In this document: piece after piece, positions 23,701 to 27,470 of the stretch
Layout of the letters: each line of letters begins with the position of its first letter
How positions within the stretch are numbered: position 1 is the stretch's first letter
Origin: Candidatus Nitrosopelagicus sp.
GTDB taxonomy: Archaea; Thermoproteota; Nitrososphaeria; Nitrososphaerales; Nitrosopumilaceae
Length of the DNA stretch: 64,000 bases
NCBI GenBank assembly: GCA_028345195.1
Contig: JAOMCX010000003.1
Span: 26,341-90,340 of the forward strand
Direction: 5' to 3'
The notes under the pieces: model-generated
Told to the model about the DNA's origin: nothing
Database searches by the model: none
What the model saw: the letters and a program-made list of their open reading frames with translations, nothing else
Made by a program: the position numbers and the translations under genes

Positions 23701-25146
23701 AAAGTATCAGGAACCGTTACCTCACTTTCACCATTTACAGTTGGAAAACAAACAGGTAGTGTTTCAACAGGAAGTTCTAGTACTACAGGAACTACAGGAG
23801 CTGGTTCAGGAGGCGGCGGTGGAGGCGGAGGCGGCGGTGGAGCAGTAATAAGTAGTGAAGGTGGTGAAAAGGGAGGATATCCAACACTGAAAATAGTTGA
23901 ATTGACATACGACACTGATTCGGATATTGTAAGAGTGACAGTATCTCCAGAATATGAAAAAACGGATATAATTATTAAAACAGTAACTGGATTTGAACTT
24001 GCAACAAAGATTGGAACACATCCAATACTCAACCAGGCAGTATATGAAGCACCATTACTGGCTAATAGCGGACCAATTCAGGTATCAGCTACTGCATTTG
24101 TAAAATCATTAGTCATAGAATCAACTCCACTTGTCGCTACAATTTCGGCAGGTACAACAACCATTAAACCAGAAGAAGACGTAATCAGACAACCAGTAAT
24201 AACTTCCCCATCAAAAGATTTCCAGAAACCTGATGATTTCATCACAGATGCACAGTGTCCATTTGGAACAAATCTTATTGGTGGAAAATGTGTCCAACAA
24301 ACTTTCCAAGAACAACCACTTCCAATACAATTTGGAGTAATCTTACTCTTAGTGATGCTAGCGATTGGGTTAACACTGACAATTGAAATAAGAAGACGTA
24401 AGGCAAGAAAGATTGTTTCATCACAACTAGTATTTGAAACAAAAGAAGACGTAATCAGACAACCAGTAATTCCAAAATCAGAACCACCAATAATCATTTC
24501 ACAAGAATTAGAACCAGAAAAGGCAGTTCTAATTCAATTATTAAAAACATTACAAACACAAGAAGAAATACAGAAAAAAATACATTTGCTAGAATCTCAA
24601 TTATTAGAACACGTAAATGAAGAGGTCAAGGTTAGAGAGAAATTAACTACACTGATAAAATTAGTAGAGATCAGATTAAATCTAGTAGAACCATTATTGG
24701 CACAACAGCTTAAAGCACTACCACGACCAAAACGCACTTACAAGAAAAAGAGAAAAGTATTGACAGTAGAACATAAAGCAAAGATTGCAGCCGCAAGAAG
24801 AGGTAAGAAACAGACTGAGATAACTAAACAGAAAATCGTAATAGCTAAGACTGGCAGAAAAATGTCTGACGAACATAAAGCAAAGATTGCAGCCGCAAGA
24901 AGAGGTAAGAAACAGACTGAGATAACTAAACAGAAAATCGTAATAGCTAAGACTGGCAGAAAAATGTCTGACGAACATAAAGCAAAGATTGCAGCCGCAA
25001 GAAGAGGTAAGAAACAGACTGAGATAACTAAACAGAAAATCTCAGATTCAAGAATTGGTAAAAGAATGTCAGAATCTACTAAACGAAAGATTTCCAAATC
25101 AAGGAAAACTGTAAAAAATAAGGAGGTACAGTTAGATGAAAAATAA
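5737..25146 (+). CDS. Giant modular cell-surface protein (about 6,469 aa)
   Basis: I chose the TTG at 5737, 5 nt after the preceding stop, because it gives a clean signal peptide (IFSLFLFTVLGFSAVSI); TTG 5707 is the alternative. Approximate residues: two further hydrophobic segments 214-271; LamG-like domains 527-701 and 768-948; coiled coil 1104-1191; Ig-like domains 1268-1484; three FG-GAP propellers 1535-1968, 2074-2506 and 2628-3081; SES-repeat stalks between modules, longest at 3088-3611; LVIVD-like blocks 3614-3991 and 4054-4444; a related block 4531-4908; three Fn3-like domains 4994-5311; a Ca-binding DNDYDGLTDEED; FG repeats 5348-5814; a ZU5-like region 5861-6004; a Gly-rich linker; one membrane helix 6194-6218; and a basic cytoplasmic tail with NUMOD3-like repeats. 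The large part is extracellular. Adhesion or matrix function is inference. No stop interrupts 19.4 kb. Confidence 0.9.
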   Translation: MNSKIFSLFLFTVLGFSAVSIPSNGLEISQNTQFSINLAEDLAVSSGFGQKIGNNHNIALNEQLEISNHEKYQELILATKQLTDRHAIMDRVVPNTRLRTIQDSDLSDKTNEATITDFIDNITDAFYDGGGKSPSMPSIPLAFAANMNSDSIQLLQVNEMHGDSLESVYSDTGPPWTILDHQKSFSQISPDNIPNYYFDYTDSFSSKITPAELDFTQAILIVSAPGIIYIILFSEGLVPGIRPPKLPQLAGFYFLFIFFVFTSFSTPFAIGNGMWSTAFGNMDNSTNTNSTQFDNPEYIQLSNMTQIDDVETSFQNNTVTETDNVADGPKHYSISISEGLIIGDGSPTNTQTQNEPIFEEILKDVQISESVSFSDTIAEEEKSQNNVNVSESVSFSDRLEAIIILPYGVIRLNETISFINETDVGFGLELINISESVSLSDYITIESHRTLNVIVDVSESIEFSSQIAIDGITELQINEFLMMSTIVGIYQSTVRIDEHLQLSDYEENQFIEISLIDIPATRLIPQNSTLVLNGTSYVETNQDISESTNEISVSAWIKPEFDSGTPQMVALSKDLTFQIRINNLVEPHKVPVFAIYDGMKWHEVNGKTPLEEGKWHHISGVLDKTEITIFVNGIQQEVISIPELVIVGKFAVTTTEMGISISESNIVIGAEHDSDETTSKFSGQISGVLIHNKALNTEFINEVLQNTAPFATTEIVLTETVQISDVQGLSGKGAVNINESISFPDTVNNGSIILPRIYSEKIDLLSVNGTYTNSTIALNGTGFVVVEDTISSDINTMSISSWIKPEFHVGNPQYTIASKDNSFNLFIRNANVESPSHTIGFSVFDGVRWTEILGHQIIDEKWHHAMAFVNGSKISLYVNGNLEDEKTLQDEFSIGNNGQYSIQDSQISVSDSEIIIGAYVSKLREEAKISDKFIGKIASVDVYTEVLNKEQVVYKYETELLEIHNVVSLYETIQIHDKTNLLDELTTTNVKLYRINLYDEIFLEDVILVAGLDNNVHLNEFLILQENISFDNHVTMKPLTPLVNPEIKMVKSGFLITETPKFELEYYSENDAAKIDHLQIVNATNIANQIQEDLAPTPAELLTTGNLNEITTAIQIIETRKAILDLQNQLDQMPEDVKPEDVKPLLDRLNEITESIEETAEKLEEIRLEEKAEEIENSVKKIKEAADIKQNLNQTGTWKSAHEIISSKIIAPDGKIFAEEVFFEKMREGKFGIEISNDIINSDKAKPGIYIIQNTIIIDGNEFTINEEFAWGLVSLNTKKSTYHPGETAEFVIVVLDSVGAPVCDANLVMSINGTTLSSGAGITPNEECGIYDAAYDTGSKGTYHVDISAIADGIQTGFETTFDVANHVEFDIIRTAQSKIDPVNNPNEFDVILDITSHTDADQIQIVEMVPSAFEIITDGQITEKNNITTITWDKTLVGNSTQISYTYSVPFVFPELYPLGPVQIDYDGKSYNEARPWFVANDPLTISPNIVNLDEVVSIQDDISVVTSTNQVVLNEEIQFVDKTTTGYESDGVILSTQRITIDSDGARQGFGMGLARLGDLDGNGVDDFAVGAATGDRWYSSWSWPTNKNGAVYIMFMNSDGSVKGTATIDKDTTNGPDIGSNAHSYGRSVQNIGDIDGDGINDIAVGEERGDSGKGAVYIHFLNADGTVKSTATIKDGVTNAPGLAAGDHYGADIANMGDLDGDGINDIAVGADEDSSNGTDKGVVYIHYLNSDGSLKEDTVKIGHGTTNGPDIHDYGGYGGSIENIGDLDGDGVNDLAVGETNQSNWASPGYVHIHFMNADQSIKSTNEIEGKSSADMPGDRTTGYYTYFGSSIANIGDQNGDGINDIAVGASLSGYQLDTDGVSGVDYEMGKGAVYILNMDTDGTVKDSFRINEDIPNGPALWGDGITYGNSGSNRGQFGASMDGAFITDDYQLELIVGAPTDATAGSNEGTIWIIYLNIGNDYPVVELEESISLTDTKSVIPDKALSETVSLTDTAYGGLGQAHIFMKESIAFTDSSIVSARDVTQWISETLPVSDTFLRNFHLYYPSLSESISLTDSITGVLETGPVIYGTVKTTKDSDGARQGFGMGMASLGDLDGNGAMDLAIGAADGDKWYGSSTGTYWSSSKNGAVYITYMNTDGSIKSTVTIDKDTTNGPGSSAASSYGKSVANIGDIDGDGIVDIAVGADKQDSAKGEVYIHFLNANGSVKSTATIKDGVTNAPDLAAGDHYGADIANMGDLDGDGINDIAVGADQDSSNGTDKGAVYIHYLNSDGSLKEDTVKIRHGTTNGPSIENKGNYGNSVENIGDVDGDGVNDLAVSETDHSSTYGSRGTLHIHLMNADESIKSTNEINPNSASHMPNHRTPSYYVMFGTAITNIGDQNGDGISDIAVGASMDGYYHGLDQQSSGNVYYGKMSRGAVYILYLDDDATIKDSYRIDEKYIPHFGPNLIENYSWSHGGQFGSSIVAADINGNEKLDLIVGAPSEREAGNYEGAIWIINNHQGATYLKTYTQAISETLTLTDIAGKKTVIEISESLSITDTILSARQVSISESISFTDTAVLHDFTIGNVVTISFTDTITIRKAVTQFIDETVSLTDTADGERVAVELSETLALTDSITITREFGLYSSTEINHNTSNAPDLTNRQGFGASVASLGDMDGDGVVDIAVGTQGINGGRSSPWEPFQANVNGAVYIMYLNSDGSVKSTVTIDKDTTNGPGSGAGHGYGQAIASLGDLDGDGVVDIAVGDLKEDNQKGRILIHYLNSNGSVKSTVEIKHGTANGPSLSNNDEYGVSIANMGDLDGDGVVDIAVGAFLDDDAGTDTGAVYIHYLNSNGSVKSTVKINHDTTNGATNDGTNFGNQHYGRAVANIGDLDGDGVTDMAVSEPRLSSYRYTGPVNVHFMNSNGSIKSTVEIDGYGFSSTSRTASAYSQFGTSIVGIGDRNNDGVPDMAIGAAQDGWGHRWPNNTHVNEMGKGSVHVLEMNSDGSVKNNFRINEMETNGPSTLWKDADGSFTTNDDGWACCGDQFGSSMAHIGDLDGDNQSDLIVGAWQDNTVGNLGSSWKDKGAIWIIQYSGSKPDDTTSNIKNLSESVSFSDSVGKDAVTKLSESISFSDISSIGISISELISFTDSAVTADYVVGLSESVSLTDTVSLVKDVTQTISESVSFTDNTSKIVGIPLSESVSFSESIELGGQTTVTLSESVSFSDSVGKDAVTKLSESISFSDSASKTVGIPLSESVSFTDSLSKSQQYIISVSESIALSDNISKSNESTIKLSESVSVGDSVGKDAVTKLSESISFSDNTSKFVEIGLSESVSFDDSTSKSSATSVAISELISVADSISKDGEITLSESVSITDSTSIGKATTKNLTESIVLTDNVGKNVTTALTESIMLTDDLSRIKLQIIPLSESIAFTDSLSENNDTVVPLAESVLLTDSTLIGKTVTQSLTETLQLDDTISTKKSINISLSESVALGDSISAGISVTQSLSESISFADSTANTPEISLTETIQLNDSNLIGKTVTQSLSESISFTDDSSKKVDTSLLESISFTDNISTIKSRIISLSESVVLTDSHSKAIDTKLIESISLDDGVSKAVDKKLSESVQLIDFRPSSPTDIVAVDAEIITVNQGDGSEANVYTVETVVIGGKTYAIVTGQMAGASSLYTMQMIDVSYPTNIVEKDSVLVNSPVERHFLGLDTFTIGASTYAILSTNIQGGVRVYDISDPENIVAKDTMVDNASLMLKGARDVEIFTIGASTYAIVAAYLDKGVQIIDISDPENIVAKNAFSFDSVVLTYPEDVEIFTIGASTYAIVAAYGGGTGVQIIDISDPENIVAKDTMVDTGSLVLQQAKDVNVFTIGASTYAILTSSSDNGVQIIDISDPENIVAKDALVYDGTLELQYSHGIDTFTSGSSTYAIVANWGYTSGGVQTLDISDPENIVALDAETDGNNGFDMLSGANDVDTFTIGASTYAIVAAQESGGGVQIIKLLTTGEGLVVGKTITQSLTESISLSDSISSTPEIVLSESVVLTDGITIGKTVTQSLTETLQLQTTSHSPPTDIIAVDAENDGVNGFDALNGATDVDTFTIGSSTYAIVTGKFDSGVQMIDVSDPTNIVALDEEFDASAWNWNMPGAHGVETFTIGSSTYAIVTGPSGIFATDSIQMIDVSDPTNIVALDNEREGSNGFLRIRDAYNVETFTIGSSTYAIVPAYGGNGVQTIDVSDPTDIVALDNEYNNNNGFDRLTRATDVAIFTIGLSTYAIVTAGSPLGHGVQIIDVSDPTDIVAKDSASYGTDMQTYSAHGVETFTIGSSTYAIVTSQGGSTSGVQIIDVSDPTNIVAKDAANALENEFEELLWAHDVDIFTNGASTYAIVTARADNGVQIIDVSDPTNIVALDAKDGSDDREDGFTALLGARGVDTFTIGASTYAIVASQQSDGVQIIKLSTATATGDDAILINKNINTSLSESIALTDSIVAGISVTQSLTESISLSDSISSTLEIVLNESVLFTDGITIGKTVTQSLTETLQLQTASQYNDITAVRAAILGNQLIHHTHGGWSSLVHLDSNTYALAFQSGINRSGISTFTISPDGQTITELDFMLHDVSNSGYNSLVKVDSDTVALAYRSSNSGTIKTFDIDSDGDITLADSLVHATGGVFFNSLVQVDSDTFALAYVDCVWCVGAMYIATVDIDSDGDITAVKTQSEGNISYQYNGEGYNSLVQVDSDTFALAYTGAFYDGYISTLTISSDGQTITKVDTLEHDEINGKWNSLVQVDSDTYALAYQGNGGGYISTFDIDSDGDITAVKTQSEGNNLEYSGDVNAVESWGKSFVKMDSDTFALAHTNPYSGGHITTFNISSNGQAITKLSALQHDTDYATRGTMLKVGSDTVAIAYYGGGGNGGIISTVTIGTGADLISINKNINTSLSESITLTDSIGAGISVTQSLTETISFADSITRAPIKNLSESIVLSALLETRYSPRIAEILTFTDTVEIQRSPLAPHLFAVPAEDIVTLAWNPQSDSRVAPITDYVIQHSTDEINWTTINDGVNSVRAYSVEPSYPGCPNAPLPCMENGVDSYFRVQAINNLGTGEWSIVQDAMPESDDNEFVREVVVTPQPEKFTVSWEPHPNYWMDIVDYLIYHANTPSGPWTLYDDGYNTLTTVTIDGISSFEPTFVKVQPVMESNNGCAADEETGPGASQIAWTMPLKQTPRQIPADDIFTFPEDDSVTIEWEKPRTGGAEIEYYQIQKKMKMLGGIWSPWQNPPDDVRVTADAYDWYEHEIIGLMSKSEYQFQIRGVNEIGNGVWSNSINVETKEGAVQNFHKVSDVWWGDDYMDNDYDGLTDEEDEQRYGPPAFQESFDYSAEGTNFGDDQFFGEAQDFGAGQTFGDNTEFYAGQTFDDDVNFSGKNIKFNGANFQNAETFGDGAAFEGTQSFTGQNTFGDSTEFKGAQNFGSAIQTFGDGVKFHGATDFADGQTFGANTEFADGQRFDATEDYDFEMIGLDFGAGTTFGRAEVFGRGAEFNDGAVDFYGTNTFGYGTKFAAGQDFDAPQIFGQGVDFEDNMEFADGQVFALDFDFNEEGLEFGNNTVFCEGEEIGAGAEFKGAVQLGGVTKFKGEEGKPIKFAAGQDFDDYIHDFIGEVEFMGEMDFREGQDFEGDVEFKGLFDYDDMFGKKLEFKGDDVHFFMPPTVLIGDEYYTPPLAIPPGTVFGDGFDYDDMFSDADNDGVNDEYYVFEPGVEFATETRFPPMIEFADGFSKSDMLGKTFTFDEGVFFAGDPIFPPGQKIKPGVMWDEPPTFEAGVNIDPGLALPLNTKFSENLELPAFVATPYGMLLAPITCEDEHCIPDESAYLEPGELLPPGVDPAPVVNFITNTNKTFANPGLGFEMEFDTVAKDGKVNVDLQDPVSVPATSPGDTPGQRAMTSGTGIFQNVGSIIDVSVDTASATGAMTVTLPYDESTLGTVSEDEIVLLHYTGGQWVTVDNITVDKENNKVSGTVTSLSPFTVGKQTGSVSTGSSSTTGTTGAGSGGGGGGGGGGGAVISSEGGEKGGYPTLKIVELTYDTDSDIVRVTVSPEYEKTDIIIKTVTGFELATKIGTHPILNQAVYEAPLLANSGPIQVSATAFVKSLVIESTPLVATISAGTTTIKPEEDVIRQPVITSPSKDFQKPDDFITDAQCPFGTNLIGGKCVQQTFQEQPLPIQFGVILLLVMLAIGLTLTIEIRRRKARKIVSSQLVFETKEDVIRQPVIPKSEPPIIISQELEPEKAVLIQLLKTLQTQEEIQKKIHLLESQLLEHVNEEVKVREKLTTLIKLVEIRLNLVEPLLAQQLKALPRPKRTYKKKRKVLTVEHKAKIAAARRGKKQTEITKQKIVIAKTGRKMSDEHKAKIAAARRGKKQTEITKQKIVIAKTGRKMSDEHKAKIAAARRGKKQTEITKQKISDSRIGKRMSESTKRKISKSRKTVKNKEVQLDEK
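10340..11640 (+). repeat. FG-GAP (integrin-alpha-like) propeller block 1
   Basis: About seven blades of 50-75 residues repeat the pattern GDLDGNGVDDFAVGA / GDIDGDGINDIAVGE. The Asp/Gly-rich loops are the calcium-binding loops of FG-GAP propellers. Blades are joined by AVYI-F-NADGTVKST strands. Confidence 0.85.
11960..13255 (+). repeat. FG-GAP propeller block 2, a close duplicate of block 1
   Basis: The order of blades matches block 1, and parts are almost identical at DNA level; for example the region near 12367-12607 closely follows 10745-10985. This points to recent duplication or gene conversion. Confidence 0.85.
13620..14980 (+). repeat. FG-GAP propeller block 3
   Basis: A third set of blades with GDMDGDGVVDIAVGT-type loops. 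It is more diverged from blocks 1 and 2 and has its own internal repeat of LNSNGSVKSTV strands. Two Cys (AWACCGDQ region) are unusual for the module. Confidence 0.8.
15004..16570 (+). repeat. SES(V/I)SF(S/T)D tandem repeats, long stalk block
   Basis: The motif SESVSFSDS or SESISFTDN recurs about every 17-24 residues. Shorter runs of the same motif lie at 6835-7130, 11650-11950, 13270-13610, 17730-17890, 19110-19320 and 20490-20720 and separate the globular modules. Part of the DNA is exactly repeated: a segment of about 55 bp starting gtgacagtgttgga occurs at 15032, 15365 and 15593. Confidence 0.85.
16580..19070 (+). repeat. Two LVIVD-like repeat blocks
   Basis: Repeats of about 45-55 residues carry TFTIGASTYAIV and GVQIIDISDPENIVAKD in the first block (16580-17715), and TFTIGSSTYAIV and GVQIIDVSDPTNIVALD in the second (17905-19070). 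The IDVSDP-NI segment is typical of LVIVD-type beta-propeller repeats. A short SES stretch separates the blocks. Confidence 0.8.
19335..20465 (+). repeat. SLVQVDSDTFALAY repeat block, likely a further propeller
   Basis: About seven repeats of 45-60 residues alternate NSLVQVDSDTFALAY with TFDIDSDGDITAV or LTISSDGQTITKV strands. The strand-turn-strand rhythm suggests another beta propeller. I do not recognise a named family. Confidence 0.7.
21780..23190 (+). repeat. FG-x-G-x-x-F repeats, probable beta-solenoid
   Basis: Short units of 6-8 residues such as FGAGQTFGDNTEFYAGQTF recur over more than 400 residues, with Phe at regular spacing and acidic residues or Gly between. This resembles pentapeptide-like or solenoid folds. 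Proline-rich PPGTVFGDGFDYDDMF units follow near the end. The net charge is strongly acidic. Confidence 0.7.
24769..25120 (+). repeat. 102-bp tandem repeats encoding NUMOD3-like 34-aa units
   Basis: Units start at 24769, 24871 and 24973. The first two are identical over all 102 bp; the third matches for about 79 bp and then diverges. Each encodes EHKAKIAAARRGKKQTEITK and a second half ending GRKMSD. The SDEHKAKI / GKKQTEITKQKI pattern matches the NUMOD3 DNA-binding motif of homing endonucleases. Confidence 0.8.
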
Positions 25147-25765
25147 ACTTTCAATGAATTCTAGAAAGTGTTTACTAGCAATACTTTGCTGTATGATAAT
25201 TATGCCAGGTATGATATATGGTCAAGAAGAACAGATACCGCTTCAAGTTGAACAAGAACAGTACATACTAGAAAGAACAGGCGACATACTGGTAAAAATT
25301 TTAGGAAGTATTGAATTGGATGGACGTGAAACATCTAGAACCCAAGTAGTATTAACTCATAATTCACCTAATGGAGAATCAATGACACATCTTGTCAGAA
25401 CGAACAATTACGGATACTACGAATTTTATTTTATCCACAATTGGGATTCCGCACGAGGAGTTTATGATATCAACATAAGTAATAATTCAAAATCAATTGA
25501 TAATGTAACATACGAATTGGTACAAGACCCATCTTACAAATTAGATAAACAAGTAAAGGATGAATATTGGATCAAAGAAGTAAATAACAGAGAAATAATC
25601 AACACGGTGATTAATGCCTGGGAATATTATGAAGGAAATAAAAAAGAAGTAAATTATTGGATGAAAAATATCTTCCACTGGTATTACACTAATTCCATAA
25701 CTGAAGAAGAAGTAATCAGTTCAGTTCAATATTTAATAGAAAATAATATATTAAAATTTGATTAA
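25136..25765 (+). CDS. Secreted protein translationally coupled to the giant gene
   Basis: The ATG lies inside the last codons of the giant gene (11-nt overlap), and a strong GGAGGT at 25122-25127 sits 8 nt upstream, which supports this start. A signal peptide (CLLAILCCMIIMPGMIYG) precedes 185 residues. The middle (SIELDGRETSRTQVVLTH, GYYEFYF) looks like a carboxypeptidase-regulatory or Ig-type beta sandwich. The C-terminus, VNYWMKNIFHWYYTNSITEE followed by VQYLIENNIL, is a degenerate copy of the WVKN-AGWWAE-I-x-FV-GI-YLV module found in the right-edge surface protein. A surface partner of the giant protein is plausible. Confidence 0.75.
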   Translation: MKNKLSMNSRKCLLAILCCMIIMPGMIYGQEEQIPLQVEQEQYILERTGDILVKILGSIELDGRETSRTQVVLTHNSPNGESMTHLVRTNNYGYYEFYFIHNWDSARGVYDINISNNSKSIDNVTYELVQDPSYKLDKQVKDEYWIKEVNNREIINTVINAWEYYEGNKKEVNYWMKNIFHWYYTNSITEEEVISSVQYLIENNILKFD

Positions 25766-26442
25766 TTTTTGTTTTGTTTGACTATTCTAGCAATTATTTC
25801 ACGCTCATGTTGACGTTCTTCTTCTAATAGATTCATTTGAGATTTTATTTCCAGTTCCAACATTGAACGATCAGATGTAATCTGTTCCAAACGATGCCGA
25901 TATTCCAAAATATGCGTTTGTATATTTTGTGTAGTTTTATTTTTATTTACAATGTTTAATCTTTCTAAGCGTAATCCTTCTAATTCCTTTTCTTGAGACA
26001 TACGTAATTTTTGAGCATCTTGTATTTTTTCTACAAGTTCTTTTTCTTGAGGAACTAATTGAGATATTTCATTATTGGTGGAATAAAGCTCGTTCATTTT
26101 TTCTTCTGTTTCATTTTTAATTTCTTTGATTGAATGAGTTATTTCTTTTTGTAATTTTTGTAGATTAGATCTTAGTTCTTGAATATGTTGTTTTCTATCT
26201 TCAAATTTATCATCTAGTTCTTTTTTCTTATTATGTAAATCAGTCAGTAAATCTTTGGAATTAAGTTCTTTTAATGTAGCACGTTTTTGTTTTAAATTAT
26301 TTTCAAGTGAACTAATTATTTCATAATAGTTATTGGGCAAGATTTCTTTTTCAGTAGGAATGGATTTTGATATTTCAAGATATTTTTTTTTCATCTGATC
26401 ATATTTTTTTTGTTTTTCAATATCTAGATGTGAATCTACCAT
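25762..26442 (-). CDS. Long coiled-coil protein of unknown function
   Basis: Nearly all 226 residues are predicted helix with heptad-like spacing (for example LEEERQHEREIIARIVKQ). No membrane segment, signal or enzymatic motif is visible. It converges on the secreted-protein gene with a 4-nt overlap of stop regions. Its ATG lies 27 nt from a TTATAA element that also serves the divergent 43-aa gene. A structural or scaffolding role is the most that can be said. Confidence 0.65.
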   Translation of the reverse strand: MVDSHLDIEKQKKYDQMKKKYLEISKSIPTEKEILPNNYYEIISSLENNLKQKRATLKELNSKDLLTDLHNKKKELDDKFEDRKQHIQELRSNLQKLQKEITHSIKEIKNETEEKMNELYSTNNEISQLVPQEKELVEKIQDAQKLRMSQEKELEGLRLERLNIVNKNKTTQNIQTHILEYRHRLEQITSDRSMLELEIKSQMNLLEEERQHEREIIARIVKQNKN

Positions 26443-26466
26443 AACTCATTATAACCACCATATCAC

Positions 26467-26472
26467 TTATAA
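26467..26472. promoter_or_regulatory. Palindromic TATA box apparently shared by two divergent genes
   Basis: TTATAA is centred about 27 nt from the minus-strand ATG at 26442 and about 26 nt from the plus-strand ATG at 26496. No other good TATA lies in the 53-nt gap. Both genes would be leaderless or nearly so. Confidence 0.55.
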
Positions 26473-26495
26473 TTTTCTAATATTATAGAAATACG

Positions 26496-26627
26496 ATGAA
26501 GGAAAAAAACAAAAAGGATAAAGAACATGAACATTTTGCCAATGATGACCCCACAAAGTTTGATGAAAAAAGTGCAGAAGACATAGCAAAAGAAGCTATA
26601 AAAAAATTCAAATCATTAAACAGTTAA
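26496..26627 (+). CDS. 43-aa charged small protein
   Basis: The product starts MKEKNKKDKEHEHFANDDPT and ends in an amphipathic helix (DIAKEAIKKFKSLN). It is very rich in Lys, Glu and Asp. The ATG is 26 nt from the shared TATA element, which supports it as a real leaderless gene. The stop overlaps that of the convergent gene at 26624. I recognise no family. Confidence 0.55.
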   Translation: MKEKNKKDKEHEHFANDDPTKFDEKSAEDIAKEAIKKFKSLNS

Positions 26628-26872
26628 CTAAATCCTGCACCAAATTCATCACCTTTGGTTAAAGGATCAATATCTTTAGCATTTTTCATTGCAATGTACA
26701 AAAATGCTTCATTGACTACTTCTTCAGTATTTGAAATATCTACACCCAAAGTAATTGCAAATTTTTGTAGATACTCAAGGGTTTCAGAGGATGGTTCATC
26801 GGTAGGAATTTTTTCTTCAGTTATCTTTAATGCTATTTTATCAATACACTGATTCCTAAAACTGTCGTCCAA
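26624..26872 (-). CDS. 82-aa protein of unknown function
   Basis: A soluble, mostly helical, acidic protein (MDDSFRNQCIDKIALK start, DIDPLTKGDEFGAGFS end). TTG is the likely start. No domain is recognised. It follows the 55-aa zinc protein gene (26906-27073) on the same strand after 33 nt and may be co-transcribed with it. Confidence 0.55.
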   Translation of the reverse strand: MDDSFRNQCIDKIALKITEEKIPTDEPSSETLEYLQKFAITLGVDISNTEEVVNEAFLYIAMKNAKDIDPLTKGDEFGAGFS

Positions 26873-26905
26873 CGTAAAGTGATAAAATCACCGGGTAATA
26901 AACAA

Positions 26906-27073
26906 TCAAGATTCATTTTCATCATGACCAATAACATGCTTTTCACAATAATAGAGATCATTCATGTTACAATAATATGAACAATCATTGTCACATAATG
27001 CACATTTTGGTTTTTTATCATCTGCAGATAATTTGTAATGATAGTTTTTACTTTTCAATTTTTTCAAGTTCAT
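26906..27073 (-). CDS. 55-aa zinc-binding protein
   Basis: The sequence carries CALC, then CSYYC, then YYCEKHVIGH, giving at least five Cys and two His in a compact arrangement like a small treble-clef or B-box zinc knuckle. The ATG lies inside the 3' end of the 115-aa gene upstream (26-nt overlap), indicating translational coupling. The function is unknown; such small zinc proteins in archaea often bind nucleic acid or protein partners. Confidence 0.6.
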   Translation of the reverse strand: MNLKKLKSKNYHYKLSADDKKPKCALCDNDCSYYCNMNDLYYCEKHVIGHDENES

Positions 27074-27395
27074 TTTTTAATGAAATTAAACTACGAAGTA
27101 TTAATCCAGATAAACCTAAATTTTGTACAAGCATGGTTGCAGAATCATTTAATGCATCATCTCCTCTATAACCCTCATCGTAAAGTATTTCGATTTGACC
27201 TTGATCTGTATCAACTAATGCAGTGATAATTGAATATTCCCCCAAATTTTGATCTGTTTTAATTCTATAATGTAATAACTCAATTTTTTTAATCGCCACG
27301 CCATCTTGTGTTATTTCTCCATCAGAAAAAATCAAATTTCTATCATCAGGTTCACGTTCAATTCTTTTTGAATCAGGAATATCAACAAATTTCAT
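27048..27395 (-). CDS. 115-aa protein of unknown function
   Basis: A soluble alpha/beta protein with a beta-rich first two thirds (DGVAIKKIELLHYRIKT, GQIEILYDEGYRGDD) and a C-terminal helix ending LKNELEKIEK. It shows no catalytic motif. A TATTAAAAG-type element near 27418-27424 lies about 26 nt upstream of the ATG on this strand. It overlaps the small zinc protein gene by 26 nt. Confidence 0.6.
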   Translation of the reverse strand: MKFVDIPDSKRIEREPDDRNLIFSDGEITQDGVAIKKIELLHYRIKTDQNLGEYSIITALVDTDQGQIEILYDEGYRGDDALNDSATMLVQNLGLSGLILRSLISLKNELEKIEK

Positions 27396-27436
27396 ATTTT
27401 AAAATTATAAATTAACGTATTAAAAGAAATGAAAAG

Positions 27437-27443
27437 CTTATAA
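27437..27443 (+). promoter_or_regulatory. TATA box of the 27471 gene
   Basis: CTTATAA lies about 31 nt before the ATG at 27471. This suits a short or absent leader from that ATG better than from the TTG at 27453. Confidence 0.45.
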
Positions 27444-27470
27444 CGCATTTACTTGTTAAACTCTTTTGTT

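Noticed and set aside
23651..24032. Open frames in alternative readings over the Gly-rich linker of the giant gene.
   Set aside because: They are Pro- or Ala-rich shadows of the Gly repeats.
24769..25120. Homing endonuclease or intein suggested by NUMOD3 repeats.
   Set aside because: No GIY-YIG or HNH nuclease motif or intein splice block is present; the repeats are the tail of a membrane protein.
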